Positions 40,671 through 49,309 of a stretch of 50,107 bases of DNA are shown here, in pieces. A program made the position numbers and the translations under genes. Source of the DNA: Candidatus Bathyarchaeota archaeon (GTDB lineage: Archaea; Thermoproteota; Bathyarchaeia; 40CM-2-53-6); contig VBBP01000048.1 in the NCBI GenBank assembly GCA_005884195.1, positions 1 through 50,107 of the forward strand, given 5' to 3'. The notes under the pieces are model-generated. The model ran no database searches, was not told where the DNA came from, and saw only the letters and a list, made by a program, of their open reading frames with translations. The first letter of the stretch is position 1. Every line of letters begins with the position of its first letter.

Positions 40671-41351
40671 TTGTTGGAAAGCCAAGACATTGAAGATAGA
40701 GAAGCGATACCGAGAGCAGAAAACCTGCTTCTCTCTCTAGAAGAGCTGTTGGCTGCAGGACTGCACATTGGCACGCGGATCAAAACGGTGGACATGGAAA
40801 AGTACATTTTCAGAGTCCGCCCTGATGGCCTGTTCATCCTCAACATCGGCGAGACCAACGAAAAGATCAGGATCGCCGCCAGATTCATGGGTCGATTCGA
40901 CCCGGGAAGAGTATTGGCCGTGTCTTCGAGACTCTACGGTAAGACTCCTGTGGAGAAGTTCGCAGAGATCACGCGCACAGTTCCAATAGTCGGCCGATTC
41001 ATGCCAGGACTGATATCCAATCCTCTACAGCCTCACCACGCAGAGCCACAAGTCGTCCTTGTCACTGATCCCCGAGCCGACTGGCAGGCAATCAAAGAAG
41101 CCACTTCCGTGGGCGTGCCGGTCATTGCCTTGTGCGATACTGACAACGTCTTTTCCGGGGTTGATTTCGTTATCCCGGTAAACAACAAGGGAAGGAGAGC
41201 TCTCGCTGTGGTCTACTGGCTGCTCGCCAGACAGGTGCTCCGCGAGAGAGGAGAACTTCCTCAGGACGGAACAATCCCCCTGACCGTGGATGACTTTGAA
41301 ACGAAGCTTGCCGCCATGCCCATGGGACGAGCTTCCGGTGGAGAGGCGTGA
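40671..41351 (+). CDS. rps2: Ribosomal protein uS2
   Basis: A 226-residue small-subunit protein. The conserved region LLAAGLHIGTRIKTVDMEKY appears near residue 27, later VVLVTDPRADWQAIKEATSV and VIALCDTDNVF, and IPVNNKGRRALAVVYWLLAR near the C-terminus. TTG-TTG at 40671/40674 offers two starts. It lies ten bases after rpoN and overlaps the MEMO gene by four bases. Confidence 0.94.
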   Translation: MLESQDIEDREAIPRAENLLLSLEELLAAGLHIGTRIKTVDMEKYIFRVRPDGLFILNIGETNEKIRIAARFMGRFDPGRVLAVSSRLYGKTPVEKFAEITRTVPIVGRFMPGLISNPLQPHHAEPQVVLVTDPRADWQAIKEATSVGVPVIALCDTDNVFSGVDFVIPVNNKGRRALAVVYWLLARQVLRERGELPQDGTIPLTVDDFETKLAAMPMGRASGGEA

Positions 41352-42196
41352 AAACACGCCCGCCCGCCCAAGCTGGCACCTTCTACCCCGACACTGAAGG
41401 CGCACTTCGAACCCAGATACACAACTGCTTCCTGCACCCTCTCGGACCAAGATCGGTACCTTCCATTCCAGCAACACCAGACAACGGGCTAGTGGGGATT
41501 GTCGTGCCCCACGCGGGATACGATTATTCCGGGCCTGTAGCTGCCAACAGCTACTTTCAACTTGCCTCGTCCGGCTTGAGGGGATCTATGATAATTCTGG
41601 GACCTAACCATACCGGCTATGGAAGCGGCGTCTCAACAATGACGGAGGGGCAGTGGGCAACTCCGCTCGGTGAAGTTCCCTTGGACACGTCCTTGGCCTC
41701 TTCGATCACGAAATTCTCAAGTCTGATCGACGTTGAAGAGGAAGCCCACAAGAGAGAACACTCGATAGAAGTTCAACTTCCCTTCCTACAATTCATCTAT
41801 CCAAGACGCTTCAAGTTCGTACCGATCTGTATGATGCTTCAGGATCTTGAAACGAGCATGGAAATAGGCGACGCCATCGCCAAGGCGTCCCCAGAGACGG
41901 GAGCGATGCTCATCGCCTCTTCAGACTGGACACACTACGAACCCTACGAATCGGCGAAGAAGAAGGACATGGAAGCCATCGAGGCCGTGCTCGAAATGGA
42001 CGAGAAAAAATTCCAGGACGTGATCGAAGACAAAAATGTCTCGGCTTGCGGATACGGTCCCGTCACGGCCGTTCTACATGCGTCCAAGATCCTCGGGGCA
42101 AAACAGGCAAAATTGCTTTCGTATCAGACGAGCGGAGACACGGCTGGAGACAAGCGGTCAGTAGTTGGTTACGCGGCGATCGCATTTACGAAGTGA
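41348..42196 (+). CDS. MEMO family (AmmeMemoRadiSam B-like) protein
   Basis: A 282-residue homologue of human MEMO1, related to extradiol dioxygenases. Potential metal-binding residues are H55 (VVPHAGYDYSG), H88 (GPNHTGYG) and a Cys in the later NVSACGYGP. The archaeal role is unsettled. It stands where archaea often place it, between uS2 and mevalonate kinase. GTG at 41348 overlaps the uS2 stop, and its own stop overlaps the mevalonate kinase GTG, so all three are coupled. Human MEMO1 is an iron-binding redox protein. Confidence 0.9.
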   Translation: MKTRPPAQAGTFYPDTEGALRTQIHNCFLHPLGPRSVPSIPATPDNGLVGIVVPHAGYDYSGPVAANSYFQLASSGLRGSMIILGPNHTGYGSGVSTMTEGQWATPLGEVPLDTSLASSITKFSSLIDVEEEAHKREHSIEVQLPFLQFIYPRRFKFVPICMMLQDLETSMEIGDAIAKASPETGAMLIASSDWTHYEPYESAKKKDMEAIEAVLEMDEKKFQDVIEDKNVSACGYGPVTAVLHASKILGAKQAKLLSYQTSGDTAGDKRSVVGYAAIAFTK

Positions 42197-43185
42197 GATC
42201 GTTCTCGCCAAGAACTTCTCCGGCGACCGTATCGTCTAGAGCGCCTGGAAAGGTCATCCTATCAGGGGAACAATTCGTTGTCCTCGGCGCCCCGGCAGTT
42301 GCCATGGCTATCAATCTCTACTCAGAGATCGATGTGAGGCCCTCCCAGAGGGGGGAGATCGAGGTAACAGCTGACATTCCACTACATCTAGTCAGTGACG
42401 CCGACAAAGGGGCATCAGCCGCAAACAACCAAGAGCTTCTAGAACCACTACGCCTCGCAGCGAACGCTACACTCGACCACTTAGCAACCAAAGAACGAGG
42501 CCTTCATTTAGATGCGAATTGCGAGATTCCAATTGGCGCGGGCCTAGGATCCTCCGCGTCCACCACAGTCGCAACCATCTCAGCAGTAGCCAAGTCAAGA
42601 GGGATTCGACTTGACCGACGAGAAATCTTCAAGCTCGCTTTCATCCCAGAGAACTACCTTCACGGGCACCCTTCAGGGGTCGACCAGGCAACTTGCACCT
42701 ACGGCGGAATTATCCAGTTCAGAAAGCCATCAAAGATCAAAGCGATCAACGTCAAACGACCACCCACGATTCTTGTCTGCGACTCAGGAATTCACCGGTC
42801 AACCAAGGCCTTGGTAGGGTCGGTTGTGAAGCGATCGCGGAAACAAACTGATAGGTTTCAAACGCATCAAGAGGAGATCACTACCATGTCGAATGCGGTG
42901 GTCAAGGCACTAAAAACCGAGGACGACAATGAGCTGGGGTCTTTAATGAACAGAAATCACGAGTTGCTTCGTCAGATCGGTGTCTCAACTCCTAGGCTAG
43001 ACATGCTTGTGGCTAGGGCGAGGGAGGCAGGAGCTCTTGGCGCCAAACTCACAGGCGCTGGAGGCGGCGGATGCATAATAGCGCTATGCGCTGACAAGAA
43101 GACTCAATCCCGCATAGCAAGAGAACTGCGAAGAGAAGGAGGAACGCTCTACAACGTGTCCCTCGACAAGCAGGGAGTATACTAA
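42193..43185 (+). CDS. mvk: Mevalonate kinase (GHMP family)
   Basis: A 330-residue kinase that phosphorylates mevalonate in archaeal isoprenoid (lipid) synthesis. Motif 1 is PGKVILSGEQFVVLGAPAVA, motif 2 is the GHMP ATP loop IPIGAGLGSSAST, and the C-terminal motif is AKLTGAGGGGCIIAL. The GTG at 42193 overlaps the MEMO stop (GTGA) and is the only start that keeps the family N-terminus without the extra ~49 residues of the longer frame. Isopentenyl phosphate kinase, usually next, is absent; IPP isomerase follows 68 bp later. Confidence 0.93.
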   Translation: MRSFSPRTSPATVSSRAPGKVILSGEQFVVLGAPAVAMAINLYSEIDVRPSQRGEIEVTADIPLHLVSDADKGASAANNQELLEPLRLAANATLDHLATKERGLHLDANCEIPIGAGLGSSASTTVATISAVAKSRGIRLDRREIFKLAFIPENYLHGHPSGVDQATCTYGGIIQFRKPSKIKAINVKRPPTILVCDSGIHRSTKALVGSVVKRSRKQTDRFQTHQEEITTMSNAVVKALKTEDDNELGSLMNRNHELLRQIGVSTPRLDMLVARAREAGALGAKLTGAGGGGCIIALCADKKTQSRIARELRREGGTLYNVSLDKQGVY

Positions 43186-43253
43186 TCTGAGATGACTTCG
43201 GGTCGGAAAGGCAGAAAAAGAGCGTTTCACATCCCGATAAACGGATAGAGAAA

Positions 43254-43787
43254 ATGCCCGAGATCATCGTTCTAGTCGACGAGAAAGACAACCCCATTGG
43301 ATACGAAGAAAAACTAGCAGCTCATCGCGATGGTGGAAAGCTGCACCGAGCCTTTTCCATCTTCATTTTCAATTCCAAGAACGAGGCGCTTCTCCAGCTT
43401 AGGTCGAAGGCTAAACATCACTTTCAAAGCCTCTGGAGCAACCCGTGCTGCAGTCATCCGACAAAAGGCGAGAAACTAGAGGCCGCAGTTCACAGAAAGC
43501 TGAAGCAAGAGTTGGGCTTTGATACGCCGCTAAAAGAGACCTTTAGCTTCGTGTACAAAGCGACCGACCCGAAGAGCGGCATGACAGAGCACGAGTTTGA
43601 TCATGTCTTTGTCGGGCAATACGATAGAGACCCGAAACCGAATCCTGAAGAGGTAGACGACTGGAAATGGATCACCCTCACCGACCTCCAAAAAGACCTA
43701 GAGAAAAACCCCAGGAAATATACTCCCTGGTTTCCAATCGCATTTAGCAAGCTAAGAAAGGAAAACCTAGGTCTACCAGAGGCCTAG
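43254..43787 (+). CDS. idi: Isopentenyl-diphosphate isomerase, type 1 (Nudix)
   Basis: A 177-residue IDI-1 that interconverts IPP and DMAPP. Catalytic Cys is in SLWSNPCCSHPT (C65/C66 region), catalytic Glu in MTEHEFDHVF (E112/E114), and metal ligands H24 and H31 are present. The Nudix-like helix GEKLEAAVHRKLKQELGF is also seen. Type 2 (FMN-dependent) IDI is the more usual archaeal enzyme in this operon, so type 1 here is notable. ATG at 43254 is clear. Only two bases separate its stop from the HMG-CoA reductase TTG. Confidence 0.93.
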   Translation: MPEIIVLVDEKDNPIGYEEKLAAHRDGGKLHRAFSIFIFNSKNEALLQLRSKAKHHFQSLWSNPCCSHPTKGEKLEAAVHRKLKQELGFDTPLKETFSFVYKATDPKSGMTEHEFDHVFVGQYDRDPKPNPEEVDDWKWITLTDLQKDLEKNPRKYTPWFPIAFSKLRKENLGLPEA

Positions 43788-43789
43788 AT

Positions 43790-45109
43790 TTGGAGACATC
43801 CGTTCTAAGCAGAAGATCAACCATCGCCTCTTTCTACAAACTTCCCTTAGAAGAAAGACTCCGAATAGTCAAAGAGTTCGCGGGCCTGACCTCTGATGAG
43901 GTCCAGACGTTGGCTAACGGAACGATGCCCAGCGCGACTGCTCAGCGAATGATTGAGAATGTCATCAGCATGTTCCCAATCCCCCTCGGAATCGCCACGA
44001 ACTTCCTGGTAAATGGAAGAGACTACCTTGTACCGATGGCTATCGAGGAACCATCGGTCGTCGCGGCTGCAAGCAACGCAGCCAAGATGGCGAGACCAAC
44101 AGGAGGCTTCACCGCGACCAGTACTGAGCCGGTGATGATTAGTCAGATCCAGATTGTGAAGTGTCTTTCGCCGAAAGATGCTGAGAAGGCGATCCTCTCG
44201 GTGAGGAAAGAGATTCTTGAAAAAGCCAACCAGCAGGACCCGACCCTGCTCTCGATGGGCGGAGGGGCAAAAGACCTCCGTGTCAGAATCCTGCCGAGCC
44301 AAGTTGGAGTACTGGTCATTGTGGAGCTTCTAGTTGACTGCCGCGACGCGATGGGTGCGAATGTCGTAAACACGATGGCCGAAGCTGTGGCACCGATGCT
44401 TGAGAAAATCTCCAAAGGTCAAGCCCGACTTCGTATCATCTCAAACCTTGCGGACAGAAGGATCGCTAGGGCCACAACTACGGTTTCGAAAGAGGCTCTC
44501 GGTGGTGAGGACATTGTTGACGGCATAGTGGAGGCGTACGCGTTTGCAGTTGCCGACCCGTACAGATGTGCCACGCATAACAAGGGAGTGATGAACGGCG
44601 TTACCGCCATCTGCTTAGCCACCGGAAACGATACCAGGGCGGTAGAGGCGGGGGCCCATGCTTACGCCGCGCGATCTGGACACTACTCTCCCCTCACAGC
44701 GTGGAAGAAAGACTCTAAGGGAAACTTGGTGGGGACGATCGAGATCCCAGCTGCCGTTGGAATAATTGGGGGCGTGACAGCGGTTCACCCGATGGCGAAG
44801 ATATCCTTGAAGATTCTTGGCGTGAAGACAGCTCGCGAACTCGGCGAGGTCATGGCCTCGGTCGGCTTAGCCCAGAACATGGCTGCTCTACGAGCCTTGG
44901 CCGCGGAGGGGATTCAGAAGGGACACATGTCTTTGCATGCTAGAAATATTGCTGCAATGGCTGGCGCGCAAGGCGATCTAATCGACTTGGTGGCGGACAA
45001 GATGGTCGCCGAACGGAAAATACGCTTGGACAGGGCTAGAGAATTACTGCTCGAAACATCAAAGTCAAAGGAGAGCCGCGCCGCCCAGAAGAAACCCCAC
45101 AAGGCCTAA
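43790..45109 (+). CDS. hmgA: 3-hydroxy-3-methylglutaryl-CoA reductase (class I)
   Basis: A 439-residue NADPH-dependent enzyme making mevalonate, the committed step of isoprenoid synthesis. Family signatures in order are NGRDYLVPMAIEEPSVVAAA (about 76-95), DCRDAMGANVVNTMAEAVAP (catalytic region about 185), CATHNKGVMNGVTA (about 261) and SLHARNIAAMAG with the general-acid His near 383. Length matches the soluble archaeal class I enzymes with no membrane domain. The start is TTG 43790. Its 3' end overlaps the convergent UbiA gene by 45 bp. Confidence 0.95.
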   Translation: METSVLSRRSTIASFYKLPLEERLRIVKEFAGLTSDEVQTLANGTMPSATAQRMIENVISMFPIPLGIATNFLVNGRDYLVPMAIEEPSVVAAASNAAKMARPTGGFTATSTEPVMISQIQIVKCLSPKDAEKAILSVRKEILEKANQQDPTLLSMGGGAKDLRVRILPSQVGVLVIVELLVDCRDAMGANVVNTMAEAVAPMLEKISKGQARLRIISNLADRRIARATTTVSKEALGGEDIVDGIVEAYAFAVADPYRCATHNKGVMNGVTAICLATGNDTRAVEAGAHAYAARSGHYSPLTAWKKDSKGNLVGTIEIPAAVGIIGGVTAVHPMAKISLKILGVKTARELGEVMASVGLAQNMAALRALAAEGIQKGHMSLHARNIAAMAGAQGDLIDLVADKMVAERKIRLDRARELLLETSKSKESRAAQKKPHKA

Positions 45110-45916
45110 CAGCATCCACACCAGAACATGACCCTTGACAGCTCGGATGTTCTCAGGTGTCTGATTACCCACCAGTCGATACGCTGAATAGAGAAAGCCG
45201 ACATCGGCGACTATCACCGGAGGAAAATACAAGAGGGAAATACTTTCGAGAAACGGCGGGAGGAAACTAAGCAGAACCGCGGTAACAAACAATCCTGCAG
45301 ACGCAAGTGCTGCAACCTTGGTCCCCCTGACCACTGCCAGGGTCCGGACTTGACGGAGGCTATCGCCTTTTACATCAGCGATTCCCTTCGCAACCTCTCG
45401 CCCAAAGTTTGCGAGAAACGCGACGACTGAAAAGATGAAGAGCAGCGGACTGATCTTACTCACCGCGAGCCCTCCAAAGAAGAAAGGCAAGGCGACGTTG
45501 AAGCTTACAACCGCATTTCCTATCAACCCCGTCTTTTTTCCCCTCGTGTTATAGTAAATCATCAGAGCGAGAGCGAGAAATGCAGTCAAGAAGGTCCATA
45601 GACCGAGGAGGGCGGAGAACCCTATCGCAGCTACTGAAAGAACCACTGCTAGGACGATGGCTTCTCGGGTATTCACCCTTCCGGAAGGAAGAGGCCGCCC
45701 TGGACTGTTCACTCGGTCAATTTCGACATCGTAAACGTCATTGGCCACCATCGTCCCCGCCATCATCAGCGAAGCGGTCAGGAACCCGAAAACGGCCTCT
45801 CTGAGTCCTGGGAGCTTGCCAACTCCAATCGCTTCACCGATAACCACCGCGAGCCCGATCATTATGGTATTGGGGGGTCGTATCAGCGCCAAGTACGCGT
45901 TCAAGTGAGTCGACAT
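45065..45916 (-). CDS. UbiA-superfamily prenyltransferase, probable DGGGP synthase
   Basis: A 283-residue polytopic membrane prenyltransferase with about nine helices. The two aspartate-rich motifs are NDVYDVEIDRVNSPGRPLPS (about 60-79) and IADVKGDSLRQVRTLAV (about 180-196), which bind the prenyl diphosphate through Mg2+. The context of the mevalonate cluster and the first motif suit (S)-2,3-di-O-geranylgeranylglyceryl phosphate synthase, the second ether-lipid step, although a quinone-pathway role cannot be ruled out. ATG 45916 is chosen over 45931. It is convergent with and overlaps hmgA. Confidence 0.85.
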   Translation of the reverse strand: MSTHLNAYLALIRPPNTIMIGLAVVIGEAIGVGKLPGLREAVFGFLTASLMMAGTMVANDVYDVEIDRVNSPGRPLPSGRVNTREAIVLAVVLSVAAIGFSALLGLWTFLTAFLALALMIYYNTRGKKTGLIGNAVVSFNVALPFFFGGLAVSKISPLLFIFSVVAFLANFGREVAKGIADVKGDSLRQVRTLAVVRGTKVAALASAGLFVTAVLLSFLPPFLESISLLYFPPVIVADVGFLYSAYRLVGNQTPENIRAVKGHVLVWMLLGLVGFLLGGAALL

Positions 45917-46027
45917 GGTGCGGCTCGGCATACTCAGGATCTCGTCCCTTGCCGGGTCCCCGGCTTTGTGATTTCCACAACATCCAGCTCTTGGAATAAG
46001 GCTAAAAAGACTCCCGGAGCCTACGCA

Positions 46028-46498
46028 ATGGTTCGACCTGTCTTGTCAGTCAAGAAAGAACCGACGCTTCTCGATGACCTCAACCAAGCTCTTGCCGGAG
46101 AGACCTTGGCCGCCTTCCGATACCTATACTTGAGCAAGATAGCCACCGGAATAAGCTCACTGCCCCTCTCGAAGCTCTTCAAGGAAATGGCTGACGGAGA
46201 ATGGGACCACGCGTCAAGATTCATGGAGAGAATCATACAGCTAGGAGGAGTGCCTGTGTCAAAACCGGTCGAATGGGAGAAGAAAGCCTTCTTTTCTTAC
46301 TCGGAGCCGCCGCGCAGAGGAAACGATCTGAAGGCGATGATCAAGGAGAGCTTGAAACTTGAAAGGTCTTCACTCGAATTCTACCAGCGACTCGCCACCA
46401 AGACGCGAGACACCGACATGGTTACTCATAAGATGGCGATGGATGCTATGGCCGATGAGGCACGAGAGGAGCGAAAGCTTACCGCGTTGCTAGACTGA
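46028..46498 (+). CDS. Ferritin-like diiron protein
   Basis: A 156-residue ferritin-superfamily four-helix protein. Helix 1 contains LNQALAGETLAAFRYLYLSK, with a diiron Glu, helix 2 FKEMADGEWDHASRFME with a Glu-x-x-His, and later EFYQRLATKTRDTD and MADEAREERKLTALL carry the second pair. It may store iron, detoxify peroxide, or be a rubrerythrin-like oxidase. ATG 46028 keeps the family start; the longer frame back to 45905 overlaps the UbiA start region. It is convergent with glutamate dehydrogenase. Confidence 0.85.
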   Translation: MVRPVLSVKKEPTLLDDLNQALAGETLAAFRYLYLSKIATGISSLPLSKLFKEMADGEWDHASRFMERIIQLGGVPVSKPVEWEKKAFFSYSEPPRRGNDLKAMIKESLKLERSSLEFYQRLATKTRDTDMVTHKMAMDAMADEAREERKLTALLD

Positions 46499-46513
46499 CT
46501 GCTTCGGAGTCTT

Positions 46514-47755
46514 CTAAACCCAGCCTCGAATCTGCATAGCGTCTCGAACCTTGCCAATAGCGTAGACGTACGCTCCGGTACGCATGTCGACATTCTGCTC
46601 CTGACTGGTCTTCCAGACCTCGGCGAAGGCCTTCTTCATGATCGCTGTCAGGCGATGGTCAACCTCTTCAGCGGTCCACCAGAGGTGTTGGAGGTTCTGC
46701 ACCCATTCAAGATAGCTTGTGCTTACACCGCCAGAGTTCGCTAGGATGTCCGGGATCAGGGTAACGTCGTTCTTGAAGAGTATGTCATCGGCCTCAGGTG
46801 TCGTCGGGCCGTTAGCGCCCTCGGCGACCAGCTTAGCCTTGATGTTTCGAGCGTTATTTTCTGTGATGACATCCTCTAGCGCAGCCGGTACCAGTATGTC
46901 TACATCGAGTTCGAGGAGTTCCTCGTTCGAGATGTTCTCGGTCCCGGGCAAGTTCGCCATGCTCGTGTTCTTCTTCTTGTAGGCTGCTACCTCGTTGAAC
47001 CATAGGCCTGTTTTCTTGTGAATTCCTCCCTTAGAGTCGGAGACGGCGACAACTTTGACTCCGGCTTCTTCAAGGAATTGGTGGGCGAACGAGCCTACGT
47101 TTCCCCAGCCTTGGACTGCGCAGGTTGCCTTCTTCAGGTCGATCTTGAGATGTCTCGCCGCTTCCTCAACGCTGACCGCGACTCCCTTCCCTGTGGCCGA
47201 ATCTCTTCCGAGGGAGCCTCCGATTATTATCGGCTTACCTGTCACGACCGCGTTGGCGTTGTTCCTTTCGGTCTTGCTGTATTCATCCATGAACCAGGCC
47301 ATAGTTTGAGAATCAGTGTAGACGTCCGGCGCGGGAATGTCCCGGAACGGGCCGACAATCTCGCTTATGAGAGAGAAGAATGTTCTGGAGAGTCTCTCCA
47401 GTTCGTGTTTGGACAGGAGTTTCGGGTTAACCGTGACGCCTCCTTTCGCGCCTCCGAAAGGTATGCCTGCGACCGCGGACTTCCACGTCATCCACATTGA
47501 TAACGCCTTTACTTCTTCGATGGTGACGTTAGGATGGTATCTGATTCCGCCCTTGTATGGTCCTAGGGCGTTGTTGTGCTGGCTTCTGAATCCTTGGTAC
47601 AGAAGGATTCTGCCGTCGTCCATTTTGACAGGGAAGTTTATGCTGAGAATTCTTCTAGGTTTTCGAAGAATCTCCTGAACATTCTGGTCAAGCTTCATCA
47701 AGTCAGCTGCCCGCTGGAACTGTTCTACGGCGATGTCGTACTGGGTCTTTTGCAT
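46514..47755 (-). CDS. gdhA: Glutamate dehydrogenase (NAD(P)-dependent)
   Basis: A 413-residue hexameric enzyme linking 2-oxoglutarate and ammonia to glutamate. The catalytic-Lys motif is VAGIPFGGAKGGVTVNP and the Gly-rich dinucleotide motif is VQGWGNVGSFAHQFLE. Late sequence AALEDVITENNARNIKAKLV and GANGPTTPEAD is also conserved. ATG 47755 (MQKTQYDIAVEQFQ) is preferred; an in-frame TTG at 47803 adds 16 residues. The acidic residue after the second strand of the fold (VAVSDSKGG) suggests NAD or mixed use. It is divergent from aEF-1alpha, so both promoters lie within 240 bp. Confidence 0.93.
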   Translation of the reverse strand: MQKTQYDIAVEQFQRAADLMKLDQNVQEILRKPRRILSINFPVKMDDGRILLYQGFRSQHNNALGPYKGGIRYHPNVTIEEVKALSMWMTWKSAVAGIPFGGAKGGVTVNPKLLSKHELERLSRTFFSLISEIVGPFRDIPAPDVYTDSQTMAWFMDEYSKTERNNANAVVTGKPIIIGGSLGRDSATGKGVAVSVEEAARHLKIDLKKATCAVQGWGNVGSFAHQFLEEAGVKVVAVSDSKGGIHKKTGLWFNEVAAYKKKNTSMANLPGTENISNEELLELDVDILVPAALEDVITENNARNIKAKLVAEGANGPTTPEADDILFKNDVTLIPDILANSGGVSTSYLEWVQNLQHLWWTAEEVDHRLTAIMKKAFAEVWKTSQEQNVDMRTGAYVYAIGKVRDAMQIRGWV

Positions 47756-47929
47756 GCCGTGGCTTGACGGAGCAGCTTCGTGCTTAGAAGTGGTCTCTAG
47801 CAATCAATATGCCTTCGAATCGAACAAGCCGCGAGAAACTTCCCATTTAGACCTTTCTTCAGAATTCAGGGAAAAATCAGAGTTCTAGATTTTTCTCCGG
47901 TTAGAAGAGTGGAAGCCGGAGAACAAGGC

Positions 47930-47939
47930 TTTTTATAAA
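47930..47939 (+). promoter_or_regulatory. TATA box for aEF-1alpha
   Basis: TTTTTATAAA is an excellent archaeal TATA box. Transcription would start near 47960, giving a ~30-nt leader that contains AAAGGAG (47971-47977) about 14 nt before the ATG at 47992. Confidence 0.7.
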
Positions 47940-47991
47940 GAAACCCGGCGTTTGCTGTCTCCGTTTCGAGAAAGGAGTTTGAACTAAGACA

Positions 47992-49290
47992 ATGTCCGCA
48001 AAGCCCCATCTCAACCTAATTGTGATGGGTCACGTCGACCATGGAAAGAGCACGCTAACAGGTCACCTTCTGTTCGATGCAGGATACATCGACCAGAAAA
48101 CGATCGAGCAGTACGCGAAAGAATCTGAAAAGACTGGAGCCGGTGATACTTTCAAGTACGCCTGGGTCCTAGACACGATCAAGGAAGAGAGAGAAAGAGG
48201 AGTTACCATCGATCTGTCCTTCCAAAAGTTTGAGACACCGAAGAATTTCTACACGATCATCGACGCGCCCGGACACCGGGACTTCATCAAGAACATGATC
48301 ACCGGTGCAAGCCAGGCAGACGTAGCCATCCTTGTCATCTCGGGCAAGAAGGGCGAATTCGAAGTCGCCGTTGGCCCGGGAGGACAAGCTAGAGAACACG
48401 CTTACCTTGCTAGAACTCTCGGAGTGAAGAACTTGGTCGTAGCTGTCAACAAGATGGATGACCAGACGGTAAAGTACTCCGAGGAACGATACAAGGAATG
48501 CCGGAAAGAGCTCGAAGGATTGCTCAAGACTGTAGGCTTTGACGTTACAAAGATCCCCTTCGTCCCGACCAGCGGATGGCTAGGCGATAACCTGTCGAAA
48601 AAGAGCACCAACACGCCGTGGTACAAGGGAGTTACAGTGTTCGATGCGCTCAACGATTTCATTCCGCCACCGAAGCCATTGGACAAACCATTGCGCGTAC
48701 CCATACAAGACGTGTACACGATCACCGGTGTTGGAACTGTCCCCGTAGGACGTGTCGAAACGGGCGTTGTGAGGGATGGTGACAAGGTCATCTTCAATCC
48801 CTCCGGAAAACTCGGCGAGGTAAAATCAATCGAAACCCATCACGTGCGGATGACGAAGGCCGAGCCTGGAGACAACATCGGCTTCAACATCAGAGGCGTT
48901 GCGAAGAACGAAATTGGGCGAGGAGAAGTCATGGGCCATACAGACAAGCCGCCCACGATCGCTAAGGAATTCATCGGGCAAATCATTATCATCTACCACC
49001 CGACCGCCATCGCCGCAGGATACACCCCAGTGTTGCACGCTCACACTGCTACTGTCGGTGTGACTTTCGAGGAACTCATTAAGAAGATTGACCCACGAAC
49101 AGGCCAGGTGGTCGAGGAGAAGCCTAGCTTCCTCAAGGTCGGCGATAGCGCCTTGGTGAAGATGAAACCATTGCACAACATGGTCTTGGAAGCGTTCTCC
49201 GATATTCCCGAGCTTGGAAGATTTGCAATCCGAGACATGGGCAGCACAGTCGGGGTCGGCGTTGTCAAAGAGATCATCACGAAAGGCTAA
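47992..49290 (+). CDS. tuf: Translation elongation factor aEF-1alpha
   Basis: A 432-residue GTPase bringing aminoacyl-tRNA to the ribosome. G1 is GHVDHGKST (12-20), G3 is DAPGHRDF (about 91-98), G4 is VNKMD (about 154-158), and G5 is VPTSGWLGD. Domain 2 and 3 signatures include LRVPIQDVYTITGVGTVPVG and PGDNIGFNIRGV. Length matches archaeal EF-1alpha. There is a strong promoter and leader. It is followed by the convergent TnpB gene 19 bp away, which probably marks a recent insertion. Confidence 0.97.
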   Translation: MSAKPHLNLIVMGHVDHGKSTLTGHLLFDAGYIDQKTIEQYAKESEKTGAGDTFKYAWVLDTIKEERERGVTIDLSFQKFETPKNFYTIIDAPGHRDFIKNMITGASQADVAILVISGKKGEFEVAVGPGGQAREHAYLARTLGVKNLVVAVNKMDDQTVKYSEERYKECRKELEGLLKTVGFDVTKIPFVPTSGWLGDNLSKKSTNTPWYKGVTVFDALNDFIPPPKPLDKPLRVPIQDVYTITGVGTVPVGRVETGVVRDGDKVIFNPSGKLGEVKSIETHHVRMTKAEPGDNIGFNIRGVAKNEIGRGEVMGHTDKPPTIAKEFIGQIIIIYHPTAIAAGYTPVLHAHTATVGVTFEELIKKIDPRTGQVVEEKPSFLKVGDSALVKMKPLHNMVLEAFSDIPELGRFAIRDMGSTVGVGVVKEIITKG

Positions 49291-49309
49291 CTCACCAATC
49301 AAGGTTCTG

